DNA of 64,000 nucleotides, taken from NCBI GenBank assembly GCA_030427405.1, contig JAUHXK010000002.1, positions 62,001-126,000 of the forward strand, given 5' to 3'. Shown piece by piece: positions 17,285 through 25,983 of this stretch; positions within the stretch are counted from its first letter, which is position 1; each line of letters starts with the position of its first letter. The notes under the pieces were generated by a model, which saw only the letters and a list, made by a program, of their open reading frames with translations, was not told where the DNA came from and searched no databases. The translations under genes and the position numbers were made by a program. This stretch comes from Alphaproteobacteria bacterium. Lineage in GTDB: Bacteria; Pseudomonadota; Alphaproteobacteria; Rhodobacterales; Rhodobacteraceae.

Positions 17285-18268
17285 TCACCGAAGTGCTGCG
17301 TGTCGTTTCTCGCGTCGCACGGCCTTGGGGGTCATGCCGAAATGGGTTTTGTAAACCGTCGAAAACCCGTTTGGAAACCCGCAGGCCAGACCCACCTCGT
17401 GAATGGACATGGTCGTGTTCAGCAACAGGTTGTTCGCCTTGGCCAGGCGCATCTCGCGGTAAAAACTGTTGGGCGTGGTCGCGAAAAACGCCCTGAACTT
17501 GCGCTCAAGCGACCGGTTCGAAAGATGCAGCAGCGCGACCAGCGCCTTGATCGGCAACGGGTCTTCCATATTGGCCTGCATCAGCTTGATACACTGGTCC
17601 AGCTTGGCGTCGCCCGTCGCTGTCGTGCGGGCGCCCGAGAATGGCTGCATTGACGAAAAGTCACGAATGTTCTCATGCAACATGATATCCGCAACGGTCA
17701 TCTTGGCCGGGCCAGAAACATGGCGACCGATAACCGCCAGCGCGATATCAGTGGTCGCCCCCATCCCCGCGCAGGTCACCACCGCACCCCGCGCCGTGGC
17801 CAGCGACAGCTTAGCCTGGAACCGGGCACCCCGCTCGCGCAGGAAAGAGGCGTTTTCCCAATGGGTTGCAAGATCGTCAGTGCCCTGCTCGTCAATGTAC
17901 CGGCTGGCGGCTTCGGCCAGCAGAAAAACCTGGGCCCCGCGATAGGTGTAATCCGAAACGATCCGGCCAAGCGACAGGTCAGGCATGTCGGGGTCGGAAT
18001 TTCCAATGACAAACAGGTAGTCGGCCCGAGGCTGTTCGGAAACGGCGTCGGTGGGAACCGTGGCCCCGCTGCTGCTGGCGACCGGCCCGCCCCGCAGGGA
18101 ACGATACGCATAGGTAAAGGGCGGGCGCGGACAGACCCGGTTGGCAAGGCGCAACACCTCGACCAGCGAGGCAAGCTCCAGCAGGACAAAACCGGGCGCG
18201 ACGACGATGTCGAAATGCCGTGGCGTTCCGGCATTCCGAGTTTCGTCGCTGGAGCCGGTCCTGTCCAC
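17285..18268 (-). CDS. GlxA-family AraC-type transcriptional regulator
   Basis: This 327-residue regulator has an N-terminal DJ-1/PfpI-like domain (about 15-185, with the CAGMGATTDIALAVIGRH stretch) and two C-terminal AraC helix-turn-helix motifs (about 225-320, ending in ACGFPNGFSTVYKTHFGMTP). Pseudomonas members GbdR, SouR and CdhR of this family respond to betaine, dimethylglycine, sarcosine or carnitine, which fits the neighbouring demethylating enzymes. I chose a GTG start ten bases after the methyltransferase stop, with GAGGGGG ahead. Ligand assignment is inference. Confidence 0.85.
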   Translation of the reverse strand: MDRTGSSDETRNAGTPRHFDIVVAPGFVLLELASLVEVLRLANRVCPRPPFTYAYRSLRGGPVASSSGATVPTDAVSEQPRADYLFVIGNSDPDMPDLSLGRIVSDYTYRGAQVFLLAEAASRYIDEQGTDDLATHWENASFLRERGARFQAKLSLATARGAVVTCAGMGATTDIALAVIGRHVSGPAKMTVADIMLHENIRDFSSMQPFSGARTTATGDAKLDQCIKLMQANMEDPLPIKALVALLHLSNRSLERKFRAFFATTPNSFYREMRLAKANNLLLNTTMSIHEVGLACGFPNGFSTVYKTHFGMTPKAVRREKRHAALR

Positions 18269-18278
18269 CCCGGCCCCC

Positions 18279-19172
18279 TCAGACGATCCGGTGACCTGCG
18301 GCGCGCAGCCTGGCGGCCAGAGTTTCAATATGGTCGGGACCGACCTCGCAGCAACCACCGACAATTGTCGCGCCCTGTTCGACCCAAGCCATTGCATGAT
18401 CGGCATAGGCGTCGGGGCCCAGGTCGTGGCGTTGTTCCAGGGCATCCACGGTCGGGGCGTCCTGCAAGAACCCCTGGGTGATACCGGTAAACCCGTTTGC
18501 ATAGGCCCCAAACGGGCGGCCCATCGTTGCAAGAATTTCAATAGCGGCCGGAATCGCCTCGGGTTTCGAGCAATTGACCAACACCGCCGCCGGAGCAAAC
18601 CGTTCGATCAGTGGGGCAATCGCCTTGACCGGCTCGCCCGAGCGGAGCTGTGTGCCATCATCGTCTTTTACGGTTACGGAAATCCAGACAGGCTTGGAAC
18701 AGCCCTGCGTCCCACGCAACGCGCCTTCGGCCTCAAGCACGGAGGATACGGTTTCGATGAGGACAAGATCGACCCTATCGGCCATCAGCGCGACCAGATC
18801 CGCAAACTTTTCGGCCGCGTCATCGGGGTCAGGTTCAAGATCGGGCCGATAGGTGGCCAAAAGCGGGCCAAGCGCCCCGGCAATGCGCCCCGGCCCGTCG
18901 CCACGCGCTTTTTCCGCCTGCGTCAGCGCGGTATCGATCAGCAGGTCAAGCTTATCCTCCAGCCCCACGCGCTCGAGCCGCGACCGATGAACCGCGTAGG
19001 TGTTTGTGGTGGCCACGGTCGCACCGCGCCGAAAATAATCGGCATGCACATCGGAAACCAGGTCCGGGGTGTCGATCATGACCTGCGTCGACCACAGCGG
19101 CGTCGGTTTTTCACCGCCTCGTTTGACCAGTTCCTGACCTATTGAGCCATCCAAAAGCGTTATGTCTGCCAT
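18279..19172 (-). CDS. Homocysteine S-methyltransferase family protein
   Basis: This 297-residue TIM-barrel methyltransferase has the complete zinc site: Cys201 in VNCSKPE and Cys274-Cys275 in GGCCEVGP. The family transfers methyl groups from betaine, S-methylmethionine or dimethylsulfonium compounds to homocysteine, making methionine. Beside two dimethylglycine-dehydrogenase-like genes, a betaine-type donor is the obvious candidate. I prefer the second ATG (MADITLLDGS), because AAGGAG lies eight bases ahead of it and only two ahead of the first. It is followed at 10 bp by the GlxA-type regulator. Confidence 0.87.
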   Translation of the reverse strand: MADITLLDGSIGQELVKRGGEKPTPLWSTQVMIDTPDLVSDVHADYFRRGATVATTNTYAVHRSRLERVGLEDKLDLLIDTALTQAEKARGDGPGRIAGALGPLLATYRPDLEPDPDDAAEKFADLVALMADRVDLVLIETVSSVLEAEGALRGTQGCSKPVWISVTVKDDDGTQLRSGEPVKAIAPLIERFAPAAVLVNCSKPEAIPAAIEILATMGRPFGAYANGFTGITQGFLQDAPTVDALEQRHDLGPDAYADHAMAWVEQGATIVGGCCEVGPDHIETLAARLRAAGHRIV

Positions 19173-19354
19173 GACCATTTCTCCTTAGGGAAACAGGGCA
19201 CGATTCCCACTGCTTCCCGTGCATAGGAACCCCGCCCGCGCGTGCGCGAAGTCATGCAGCGGAAGGGGGCAAAAGATCAATGGTCTTTTCGCAGGCCCAA
19301 AAGCCGGTACGGCGGGCGGCAGCGTTGCGATATCCGGCATGGTTCCGGACACCT

Positions 19355-21802
19355 TCAGGCCCGAAGCCGTTCGTTGGCGGGGTCCCACAGCGGCTGGTCT
19401 TCCTGCACCACGGCGCGGTATTTCCGGCCATAGATTTCCACCTCAAGCTCGGTGCCCGGCACGGCCAGGTCAGGGCGGATCATTCCAAGCGCGATCGACG
19501 CGTCTACGCGGTAACCCCAAGCGCCCGACGTTGTCTCGCCCACGATCTGATCACCCTGCCAGATGCAGGACATATACGGCGCATCCGCGTCCCCGGCATC
19601 GACGATCAGCGTGGCAAAGGTTTTCTTGATGCCTTGCTGTATCTCGTTGCGTATGGCTGCTTTTCCGGTGAAATCCTGCGGCTTGTCCAGTTTAACAAAG
19701 CGCCCCAGCCCGCCTTCGAGGACCGAGTAATCCGTTGACAGGTCGCCTTTCCATGCACGGTATCCCTTTTCGATGCGCAGCGCGTTCAGCGCATACATGC
19801 CAAAGGGTTTGGCCCCGGCACCGATTACCGCGTCATAAATCGCGGGCATGTGGTCATTCTGGGCATGCACCTCCCAGCCCAGTTCGCCCGCGAACGAGAC
19901 CCGGATCAGATGCGCAGGCTGGCCCGCGACGGTCGCAGACTGGTGGGTCAGCCACCCCAGGGTCAGATCGGCATCGGAAATCCCGGAAAGAACATCGCGC
20001 GATTTAGGCCCGGTGACGATCAATGTATCGCGGGCCGTTGTCACGTCTTCGACCGAAACGCCCGCAGGCATCGCGCCAAGCAGAATATCCCGGTCATGCC
20101 ATTGCGCGGTGGCCGCAGTGATCATGACAAATTCGTCTTCCGCCAGTCGCACGCATGACATCTCGGTCAGGATGCGGCCACGGTCATCGGAAACATAGAC
20201 CAGGTTGATCCGCCCAATCTTGGGCAAACCGCCGGTGACAAGACAGCGCAATGCCTCGGCTGCGCCGTCACCCTTGACCATGAACCGCGAAAAGCCCGGC
20301 AGATCCAGCACGCCGCAATGATCGCGCACCGCTTCGCATTCTTCCTTGATGCGCTGCTCCCACGGGCCCGAGCGACCCCATGTATGCGTGGCCTCAAGCG
20401 AGGTGTCGTCGCCCGGCTGCGCAAACCAGTTAGCGCGTTCCCAGCCGTTATAGGCGCCCATGACACCGCCCAGTTCTTTGACCTTGGCGTGAACCGGCGA
20501 AAGCTTCTTGTCGCGCGCAGCAGGCCATTCGTGGTGCGGGAAGTGCATGGCGTATTCGTTGCCATAGACCTCCATGCCCTTCTGGTTGCAGTAATCCTGA
20601 TCAGTGTAGTCGGTATACCGGCGCGGATCGACGGCCCACATATCCCATTCGGTATGGCCGTCGACGATCCATTCCGCCAGCACCTTGCCCGCGCCCCCGC
20701 CCTGGGCAATGCCAAAGGTGAAGGTATGCGCCTCGAACGCATTTTTCACGCCCGGCATCGGGCCGATCAGCGGCAGACCATCCGGCGCATAGGGGATCGG
20801 GCCGTTGATCACGCGGCCCACGCCCGAGGTCGCCATCAGCGGCACCCGCTCCATCGCGTCGGTGACGATATCTTCGATCCGGTCCAGATCGTCGTTCCAC
20901 AGCTGAAAGCTGAAATCCTCGGGCATCGGGTCATCGTCGGTCATCCAGTGGCCCTTGCAGTTGGGCTCATAGGGGCCAAGGTTGAAGCCGTTCTTTTCCT
21001 GCCGCAGATAATAGGAAACGTCCACATCACGCAGCAAAGGCAGTTTGCCGCCGTTTTCCTTGGACCAGGCTTCGATCTGGGGGATTTCATCGGTCAGCAG
21101 GTATTGGTGGCTCATGACCATTGCGGGCACGGTGCGCCCGCCATAGGGCTTGAACCATTCGCCCACGCGCTGTGCGTAATACCCCGCGGCATTGACCACA
21201 TAGTCACAGGCAATGTCGCCTTTGTCCGTATGCACGGTCCATGTGCCATCTGCGTGCTGGGTCACATCCGTTGCCGGAGTAAAGCGCAGGATCTTCTGTC
21301 CCATGTCGCGCGCGCCCTTGGCCAGGGCCTGCGTCAGCTGCGCCGGATCGATGTCACCATCCGTCGGATCATAGAGAACCCCTTCGAGGTCATGCGTTTC
21401 CAGGAAAGGATACCGCTGCTTGGCCTCTTCAGGGGTCCACATTTCCATCGGGATACCCTGATAGCGACCCATGGAGCAGGCGCGCTCGAACTCTTGCATC
21501 CGTTCCTTGCTATGGGCCAGCCGGATCGAACCGGTGACGTGATAATTCATCGGGTAATCGACCTCGTCGCCCAGGCGCGCATACAGCTCGGTCGAATAGC
21601 GCTGCATGTTCATGATCGCCCATGAGGTCGAAAATGTCGGCACATTGCCTGCCGCGTGCCAGGTCGACCCCGCAGTCAGCTCGTTCTTTTCCAGCAGGAC
21701 ACAATCGGTCCAGCCTTTCTTGCCCAGGTGATACAGCGATGAGGCCCCAACCACACCGCCGCCTATGACGACCACGCGGGCCTTTGTCGGAAAGTCGTTC
21801 AT
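19355..21802 (-). CDS. FAD-dependent dehydrogenase fused to GcvT domain (dimethylglycine/sarcosine dehydrogenase-like), copy 1
   Basis: This 815-residue cytoplasmic enzyme has an FAD domain (RVVVIGGGVVGASSLYHLGK near residue 9, then TAGSTWHAAGNVPTF with His after Trp) and a C-terminal GcvT-type folate domain from about residue 420, with RIEKGYRAWKGDLS near residue 690. It should oxidise an N-methyl group and load it on tetrahydrofolate. The gene sits 16 bp behind the GFA-family gene in an apparent operon with LysE and XRE-cupin genes. The upstream open frame lacks a better start; the ATG used has only a weak AGGGA about 13 bp away. Confidence 0.86.
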   Translation of the reverse strand: MNDFPTKARVVVIGGGVVGASSLYHLGKKGWTDCVLLEKNELTAGSTWHAAGNVPTFSTSWAIMNMQRYSTELYARLGDEVDYPMNYHVTGSIRLAHSKERMQEFERACSMGRYQGIPMEMWTPEEAKQRYPFLETHDLEGVLYDPTDGDIDPAQLTQALAKGARDMGQKILRFTPATDVTQHADGTWTVHTDKGDIACDYVVNAAGYYAQRVGEWFKPYGGRTVPAMVMSHQYLLTDEIPQIEAWSKENGGKLPLLRDVDVSYYLRQEKNGFNLGPYEPNCKGHWMTDDDPMPEDFSFQLWNDDLDRIEDIVTDAMERVPLMATSGVGRVINGPIPYAPDGLPLIGPMPGVKNAFEAHTFTFGIAQGGGAGKVLAEWIVDGHTEWDMWAVDPRRYTDYTDQDYCNQKGMEVYGNEYAMHFPHHEWPAARDKKLSPVHAKVKELGGVMGAYNGWERANWFAQPGDDTSLEATHTWGRSGPWEQRIKEECEAVRDHCGVLDLPGFSRFMVKGDGAAEALRCLVTGGLPKIGRINLVYVSDDRGRILTEMSCVRLAEDEFVMITAATAQWHDRDILLGAMPAGVSVEDVTTARDTLIVTGPKSRDVLSGISDADLTLGWLTHQSATVAGQPAHLIRVSFAGELGWEVHAQNDHMPAIYDAVIGAGAKPFGMYALNALRIEKGYRAWKGDLSTDYSVLEGGLGRFVKLDKPQDFTGKAAIRNEIQQGIKKTFATLIVDAGDADAPYMSCIWQGDQIVGETTSGAWGYRVDASIALGMIRPDLAVPGTELEVEIYGRKYRAVVQEDQPLWDPANERLRA

Positions 21803-21818
21803 GAGTTCATGGTCCCTG

Positions 21819-22199
21819 TTAGTGTCGCTGTTGCGGCAGGTTGTCCGAAATGTCGTAGTAATCGCCCTTGTCGGCGACAAAGATATGTTTCGATAATTTC
21901 AGTCCCGTGGGCTCGGCCAGAGCCCCCATCGAGATGGATATCGTGTCCTCGTCATCATGCTGCCAGAACAGGAATGACCCGCATGTTGCGCAAAACCCCC
22001 GCCGCGCGACGTCCGAGGCGCGGAACCAGCGGAGCGTGTCGTTGGTTGAAAAGGTCACATTGTCCTGCTGCGTCCAGGTCGACGCCCAGACATGGCCAGA
22101 TTGCTTGCGACACTGACCACAGTGGCACACCGAAGGCGGCGACAGCTCGCCCTTGATCGTGAACGCCACGGAACCGCACAGACAGGAACCGGTTTGCAT
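21819..22199 (-). CDS. GFA-family zinc protein
   Basis: This 126-residue Mss4-like protein has the paired zinc sites of the glutathione-dependent formaldehyde-activating (GFA) family: Cys6/Cys8, Cys25-His-Cys27-Gly-Gln-Cys30 and Cys70/Cys73. The family was named for formaldehyde-glutathione adduct formation, although that activity is not established for most members. A formaldehyde role fits the neighbouring demethylase. It lies 4 bp after the LysE gene and 16 bp before the dehydrogenase. Confidence 0.87.
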   Translation of the reverse strand: MQTGSCLCGSVAFTIKGELSPPSVCHCGQCRKQSGHVWASTWTQQDNVTFSTNDTLRWFRASDVARRGFCATCGSFLFWQHDDEDTISISMGALAEPTGLKLSKHIFVADKGDYYDISDNLPQQRH

Positions 22200-22203
22200 G
22201 CCA

Positions 22204-22827
22204 TTACCCCTTTGCTGTTGGCGTCGAGCTTAGCCCCAGCATCACGCCGTAGATGATGAAACAGGCCGCCATCACACGGCGCACCCAGATGTTGAAGACC
22301 GCCCCAAGCGCGGCTTTGCCCATCGCTGCACCCAGCAGGGTGAACCCTGTGTAGCTGAGCGTCGTGATGCCGAGGGCGGTGGGGATGATGATCCCCATCT
22401 GCTGCCAGATCGGCACGTCAGGCTGCACGAACTGGGAAAAGGCGGCCAGATAGCCCGCAACGCTTTTGGGGTTGATCGTCGCAACGGCCAACGCATGCAG
22501 GTAAACATGCCGTGCCGGTCGCGCCGAGGCCGGTGCAGGCCGGGTCGAATTCATCCAGCCCCGGACACCCATCCAGATCAGAAACGCGGCCCCGACCAGC
22601 TTGGCCACGAAGAACCCGGTCGGCGACGTCGCGATCAGCGCGGTTACACCCAGCGCTGACAGGATCAAAAAGGCGCTTGCCTGGGTCAGGATTGCCAGAA
22701 CCCCCAGCATGGCCTTGGGGAACGGCAGGTTCATCCCGTTCGAGATACAATTGACCGCGTTCGGCCCTGGCGTGGTGACAAACACCACCCAGAACAGGGC
22801 GAATATGGTCCAGGCCTCAAAGCTCAT
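22204..22827 (-). CDS. LysE/RhtB-family exporter
   Basis: This 207-residue inner-membrane protein has about six predicted helices and the family stretch FVTTPGPNAVNCISNGMN near the N terminus. LysE-type carriers export amino acids or derivatives. Its start overlaps the stop of the XRE-cupin gene by one base (TGATG), so the regulator probably controls it. The operon position suggests export of an amino acid or methylated amine linked to the dehydrogenase downstream; the substrate is not known. Confidence 0.87.
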   Translation of the reverse strand: MSFEAWTIFALFWVVFVTTPGPNAVNCISNGMNLPFPKAMLGVLAILTQASAFLILSALGVTALIATSPTGFFVAKLVGAAFLIWMGVRGWMNSTRPAPASARPARHVYLHALAVATINPKSVAGYLAAFSQFVQPDVPIWQQMGIIIPTALGITTLSYTGFTLLGAAMGKAALGAVFNIWVRRVMAACFIIYGVMLGLSSTPTAKG

Positions 22828-23396
22828 CAGTATACCGGTGGCGCGATGACCCAGATGGCCACGGCCGGCTCATCATATGGGTTGGCCCAGTGATAGGGTT
22901 CATTGCGAATGCGGAAACTGTCGCCGGGCCCGACGGTAAACCTGCGGGTCCCGATAGCCAGGTCCAGGCGGCCCGAGATCACATAGCCGACCTCTTGCGT
23001 TGGCCGGTCCGCGGGTTTCTGCATCTTCGAGAACGGTTTGAAGGTGGAATGCACCATCTCGAAATCATCGGTCAGATCGGGCGATAGCAGTTCTTCGATC
23101 AGCCCCTCGTCGCCCGACCCCATAGGTCGGCGCGATCCTGACCGGACCACGTAACCCTGTTCGTCGGCAGGGGCTGCCGAATGGGCAAACAGCATAGACA
23201 TCGGAACGCCCAGGCATTCGGCGATCTGACGCAGATCCGAGATGGACGGCTCGGACTTGTCGCGTTCGACCTGGCTAAGCCAGCCGACCGACCGTTCAAG
23301 CCGCTCGGCGATTTCGGTCAGGGTCAATCCCCGCGCCTTGCGCAGGGCGCGCAAATCTGCCCCCAGTGTCGCGCTGTGCATGGCCTGATCGTTCAT
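22827..23396 (-). CDS. XRE-family regulator with cupin domain
   Basis: This 189-residue protein has an N-terminal HTH_3 domain (about 10-65, LTEIAERLERSVGWLSQVER) and a C-terminal cupin_2 domain (about 115-185, with VGYVISGRLDLAIG and GDSFRIRNEPYHWANP). Family members such as PuuR repress polyamine or amino-acid genes and release DNA on ligand binding. It leads the probable operon xre-lysE-gfa-dehydrogenase. Two matching 23-bp sites sit in the divergent region ahead of it. AGGGG precedes the ATG. Confidence 0.88.
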   Translation of the reverse strand: MNDQAMHSATLGADLRALRKARGLTLTEIAERLERSVGWLSQVERDKSEPSISDLRQIAECLGVPMSMLFAHSAAPADEQGYVVRSGSRRPMGSGDEGLIEELLSPDLTDDFEMVHSTFKPFSKMQKPADRPTQEVGYVISGRLDLAIGTRRFTVGPGDSFRIRNEPYHWANPYDEPAVAIWVIAPPVY

Positions 23397-23415
23397 CGCC
23401 CGCCCCTGGTTGAAA

Positions 23416-23438
23416 TGAAATTTTGATGCTGATTTTCA
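23416..23438. promoter_or_regulatory. Candidate operator site 1 (XRE-cupin)
   Basis: A 23-base quasi-palindrome TGAAA-N13-TTTCA lies 20 bp upstream of the XRE-cupin start, where bound protein would block its promoter. A second site of the same length and pattern follows, 39 bases centre to centre. Binding is inferred. Confidence 0.5.
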
Positions 23439-23454
23439 CGATGGCCCAAGTCGG

Positions 23455-23477
23455 TGAAAATTCCAAGCATTTTTTCA
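23455..23477. promoter_or_regulatory. Candidate operator site 2 (XRE-cupin)
   Basis: This is the second TGAAA-N13-TTTCA site, with arms TGAAAA and TTTTCA. It lies between the XRE-cupin gene and the divergent DUF1294 gene and could serve both. Binding is inferred. Confidence 0.5.
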
Positions 23478-23513
23478 TTTGCACCGCAGCCGCCGCTTCG
23501 GTATCGCGGGACC

Positions 23514-23792
23514 ATGTGGTTTGCAGTGGCCTATCTTTGGGGGATCAACCTGCTGGCTTTGCTGGCTTTTGGCTGGGACGCGACGCGGGCGCGCCGGCGC
23601 AGGCGCAGAATTTCTGAGCGCAGGATGTTATGGCTGGCCGTACTGGGCGGCAGCCCCGGCGCGCTGCTTGGGGGTTGGATTTTCCGGCACAAGACCCGCA
23701 AACGTGGATTGCGCACCTGGTTGCTGGTCATCGCCGCGGCCCAGGCGGGCCTGGGATACGTTTTGCTGTCAGGCACTATGACCTGGTCTTAG
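23514..23792 (+). CDS. DUF1294 membrane protein
   Basis: This 92-residue protein has an N-terminal helix (MWFAVAYLWGINLLALLAFG), a basic RARRRRRR stretch, then RISERRMLWLAVLGGSPGAL and FRHKTRKRGLR, the DUF1294 signature. Function is unknown. I chose the ATG at 23514 because the upstream GTG-started extension overlaps the palindromic sites and lacks family similarity. No strong ribosome site is visible. Confidence 0.75.
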   Translation: MWFAVAYLWGINLLALLAFGWDATRARRRRRRISERRMLWLAVLGGSPGALLGGWIFRHKTRKRGLRTWLLVIAAAQAGLGYVLLSGTMTWS

Positions 23793-23817
23793 GCGCAGCG
23801 GCGGGCAGCTGCCGCGC

Positions 23818-24270
23818 CTATTGACCGAAGACTTGATCCAGAATGTCGCCCAGCGCCTTGGCATCCTCGGCGTCGAACGCATCTGGCTGGTCACTGTCGA
23901 TATCAAACACCGCGATCAGGTCTCCGTCCCGGTTGCGCACCGGCAGCACGAGTTCAGACCGTGTCGATGTTGCACAGGCGATATGGCCCGGAAACGCATC
24001 GACATCCCGAACCAACTGCACCTCGCCCGAGCGTGCCGCGGCACCACAGACACCGCGCCCGAACGGAATTGTCAGGCAACCGTGACCGCCCTGATAGGGG
24101 CCGATCTTCAAAAGCTCTGGCGCGGTGACACGGTAAAAGCCGGTCCAGTCAAACCTGTCGTCGGCGTGATGCACCTCGCAGGTTACGGTGGCCATCAGGG
24201 CAACCACGTCGGTTTCACCTTCGGTCAACGCGGCCACGGTCTGGGCCAACACCCGGTAATCAGCTTTCAT
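23818..24270 (-). CDS. msrC: Free methionine-(R)-sulfoxide reductase (GAF domain)
   Basis: This 150-residue GAF-domain enzyme reduces free methionine-R-sulfoxide with thioredoxin. The three functional cysteines Cys65 (GGHGCLTIPF), Cys75 (GRGVCGAA) and Cys99 (HIAC) have the same spacing, 10 and 24 residues, as Cys84, Cys94 and Cys118 of the E. coli enzyme. The start at 24270 gives the expected family length. It lies 79 bp after the thiolase gene on the same strand and 25 bp from the convergent DUF1294 gene. Confidence 0.9.
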   Translation of the reverse strand: MKADYRVLAQTVAALTEGETDVVALMATVTCEVHHADDRFDWTGFYRVTAPELLKIGPYQGGHGCLTIPFGRGVCGAAARSGEVQLVRDVDAFPGHIACATSTRSELVLPVRNRDGDLIAVFDIDSDQPDAFDAEDAKALGDILDQVFGQ

Positions 24271-24349
24271 CCTGGTATATCCCGATGCAAATTCGCCAAG
24301 GTTCTGCCCCCGGCCGCGCTGTCGCGGATAATTCGAAACCGATGCCCGG

Positions 24350-25522
24350 TCAAACCCGTTCGATTGCAATCGCGGTGCCCTCGCCGCCGCCGATGCAGAT
24401 CGCCGCAACGCCCCGCTTGAGATTGCGCTTTTCCAGCGCGTTCAAAAGGGTAACCATGATCCGCGCGCCGGACGCCCCGATCGGGTGCCCCAAAGCACAA
24501 GCGCCACCGTTGACGTTTACCTTGTCCCGCGGCAGGCCCATTTCATGCATGAACGCCATCGGCACCACGGCAAAGGCCTCGTTGACCTCCCATAGGTCCA
24601 CGTCATCCTTGTGCCACCCGATGCGCGCCAGCAGCTTTTGCGCTGCGGGTACGGGTGCAGTGGTGAACAGACCCGGAGCCTGCGCATGGCTTGCATGACC
24701 GAGAATGCGCGCCCGCACCGTCAGGCCTTGCGCCTGTGCGGCCTCAGCCGACGCCAGAACCAACGCCGCAGCCCCGTCTGAAATAGAAGACGAATTGGCC
24801 GCCGTGACGGTCCCATCCTTGCGGAAAGCCGGTTTCAGGGTCGGAATTTTCTCGGGCCGCGCCGACTTGGGCTGCTCGTCAGCGTCAATGTCGACGGACC
24901 CCTTGCGGGTGCGCACTGTCACTGCGGTGATCTCGCCGTCAAACGCCCCGCTTTCCTGTGCCGCCAGCGCGTTCGATAGCGACTGCAACGCGTATTCATC
25001 CTGCGCTTCGCGGGTGAACTGATACGATTCGGCGCAATCCTCGGCAAAACTGCCCATCAGGCGGCCCTTGTCATAGGCATCCTCAAGGCCATCGAGGAAC
25101 ATGTGATCAACCACCTGCCCGTGACCGATCCGCGCGCCGCCGCGCATTTTCGGCAACAGATACGGGGCGTTGGTCATGCTTTCCATGCCACCGGCGGCGA
25201 TCGTGTCGGCCTGGCCCAGCGCGATCTGGTCAAAGGCCAGCATTGCGGCCTTCATCCCCGAACCGCACATCTTGTTCAGCGTGGTCGCGGGCACATCCTC
25301 GGACAGCCCCGCGGCAAATCCTGCCTGACGTGCAGGCGCCTGACCCTGCCCTGCCGGCAACACGCAACCCATCAGAACCTCATCGACGCTTTGGGTTCCG
25401 GCCCCCTGCAAGGCGGCCCGAATCGCGGCCCCGCCCAGATCGGCCGCCGCCACACCGTCAAACATGCCTTGAAAGCCCCCCATGGGCGTGCGCGCCGCCC
25501 CTGCGATCACCACCTCTTTCAT
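24350..25522 (-). CDS. Acetyl-CoA acetyltransferase (thiolase)
   Basis: This 390-residue thiolase catalyses reversible condensation of two acetyl-CoA or cleavage of acetoacetyl-CoA. Catalytic residues are in place: nucleophile Cys86 in NKMCGSGMKA, NEAFA, His346 in GGACALGHPIGASG and Cys376 in CIGGGEG. This pattern is of the AtoB/PhaA type rather than long-chain FadA. No PHB or fatty-acid genes adjoin it, so its pathway is open. It diverges from the STAS gene. Confidence 0.92.
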   Translation of the reverse strand: MKEVVIAGAARTPMGGFQGMFDGVAAADLGGAAIRAALQGAGTQSVDEVLMGCVLPAGQGQAPARQAGFAAGLSEDVPATTLNKMCGSGMKAAMLAFDQIALGQADTIAAGGMESMTNAPYLLPKMRGGARIGHGQVVDHMFLDGLEDAYDKGRLMGSFAEDCAESYQFTREAQDEYALQSLSNALAAQESGAFDGEITAVTVRTRKGSVDIDADEQPKSARPEKIPTLKPAFRKDGTVTAANSSSISDGAAALVLASAEAAQAQGLTVRARILGHASHAQAPGLFTTAPVPAAQKLLARIGWHKDDVDLWEVNEAFAVVPMAFMHEMGLPRDKVNVNGGACALGHPIGASGARIMVTLLNALEKRNLKRGVAAICIGGGEGTAIAIERV

Positions 25523-25622
25523 CTGACACTCCTCCTGTTTTCCCTGCCTTGGATACAGAATGGTAAGATTTCCCGTCTAGCGTATTTCTACGACGCAATT
25601 TCAATTCCGGAGGGCGCGCTTG

Positions 25623-25961
25623 ATGGCCCTGACTAGCACGACAACGGGTTCGACCCAGGTAATCACGGTTCACGCGGACAGGATCGATGCGGCCATGGCC
25701 ATCCAGTTCAAGGAAGACATGCGTACCCAGACCGAAACCGATGCGTCACGGGTTGTTCTGGATATTTCCTTGGTGGAATTCATTGATTCCAGCGGATTGG
25801 GGGCAATTGTCGCCTCGATGAAGCAACTGGGCGGCGACCGTGTCCTTGATCTGGCCGGCTTGCATCCGGTGGTCGAAAAGGTGTTCCGACTGACCAGAAT
25901 GGACACGGTGTTTCGCCTCTTTCCCTCATTGGACGACGCGCTGTCGACCGGCGCGGACTGA
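25623..25961 (+). CDS. STAS-domain anti-sigma factor antagonist
   Basis: This 112-residue SpoIIAA/RsbV-like protein carries the phosphorylation motif FIDSSGLGA (serines 56/57). In partner switching it binds the kinase/anti-sigma factor until phosphorylated. GGAGG lies upstream, and I used the ATG rather than the TTG one codon earlier. The partner HATPase gene starts 22 bp downstream. No phosphatase or sigma factor gene adjoins the pair. Confidence 0.88.
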   Translation: MALTSTTTGSTQVITVHADRIDAAMAIQFKEDMRTQTETDASRVVLDISLVEFIDSSGLGAIVASMKQLGGDRVLDLAGLHPVVEKVFRLTRMDTVFRLFPSLDDALSTGAD

Positions 25962-25983
25962 CAACCGGCAGGAGTGTGCAGGC

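Noticed and set aside
15493..17496. 667-codon open frame on the plus strand opposite the FAD/GcvT gene
   Set aside because: It is antisense to a clear dehydrogenase gene, has no family pattern and reflects the GC-rich codon bias.
19173..19354. Possible riboswitch before the homocysteine methyltransferase gene
   Set aside because: No SAM-II or SAH consensus was recognisable; only a weak AAAAGA/TCTTTT hairpin at 19271-19289 was seen.
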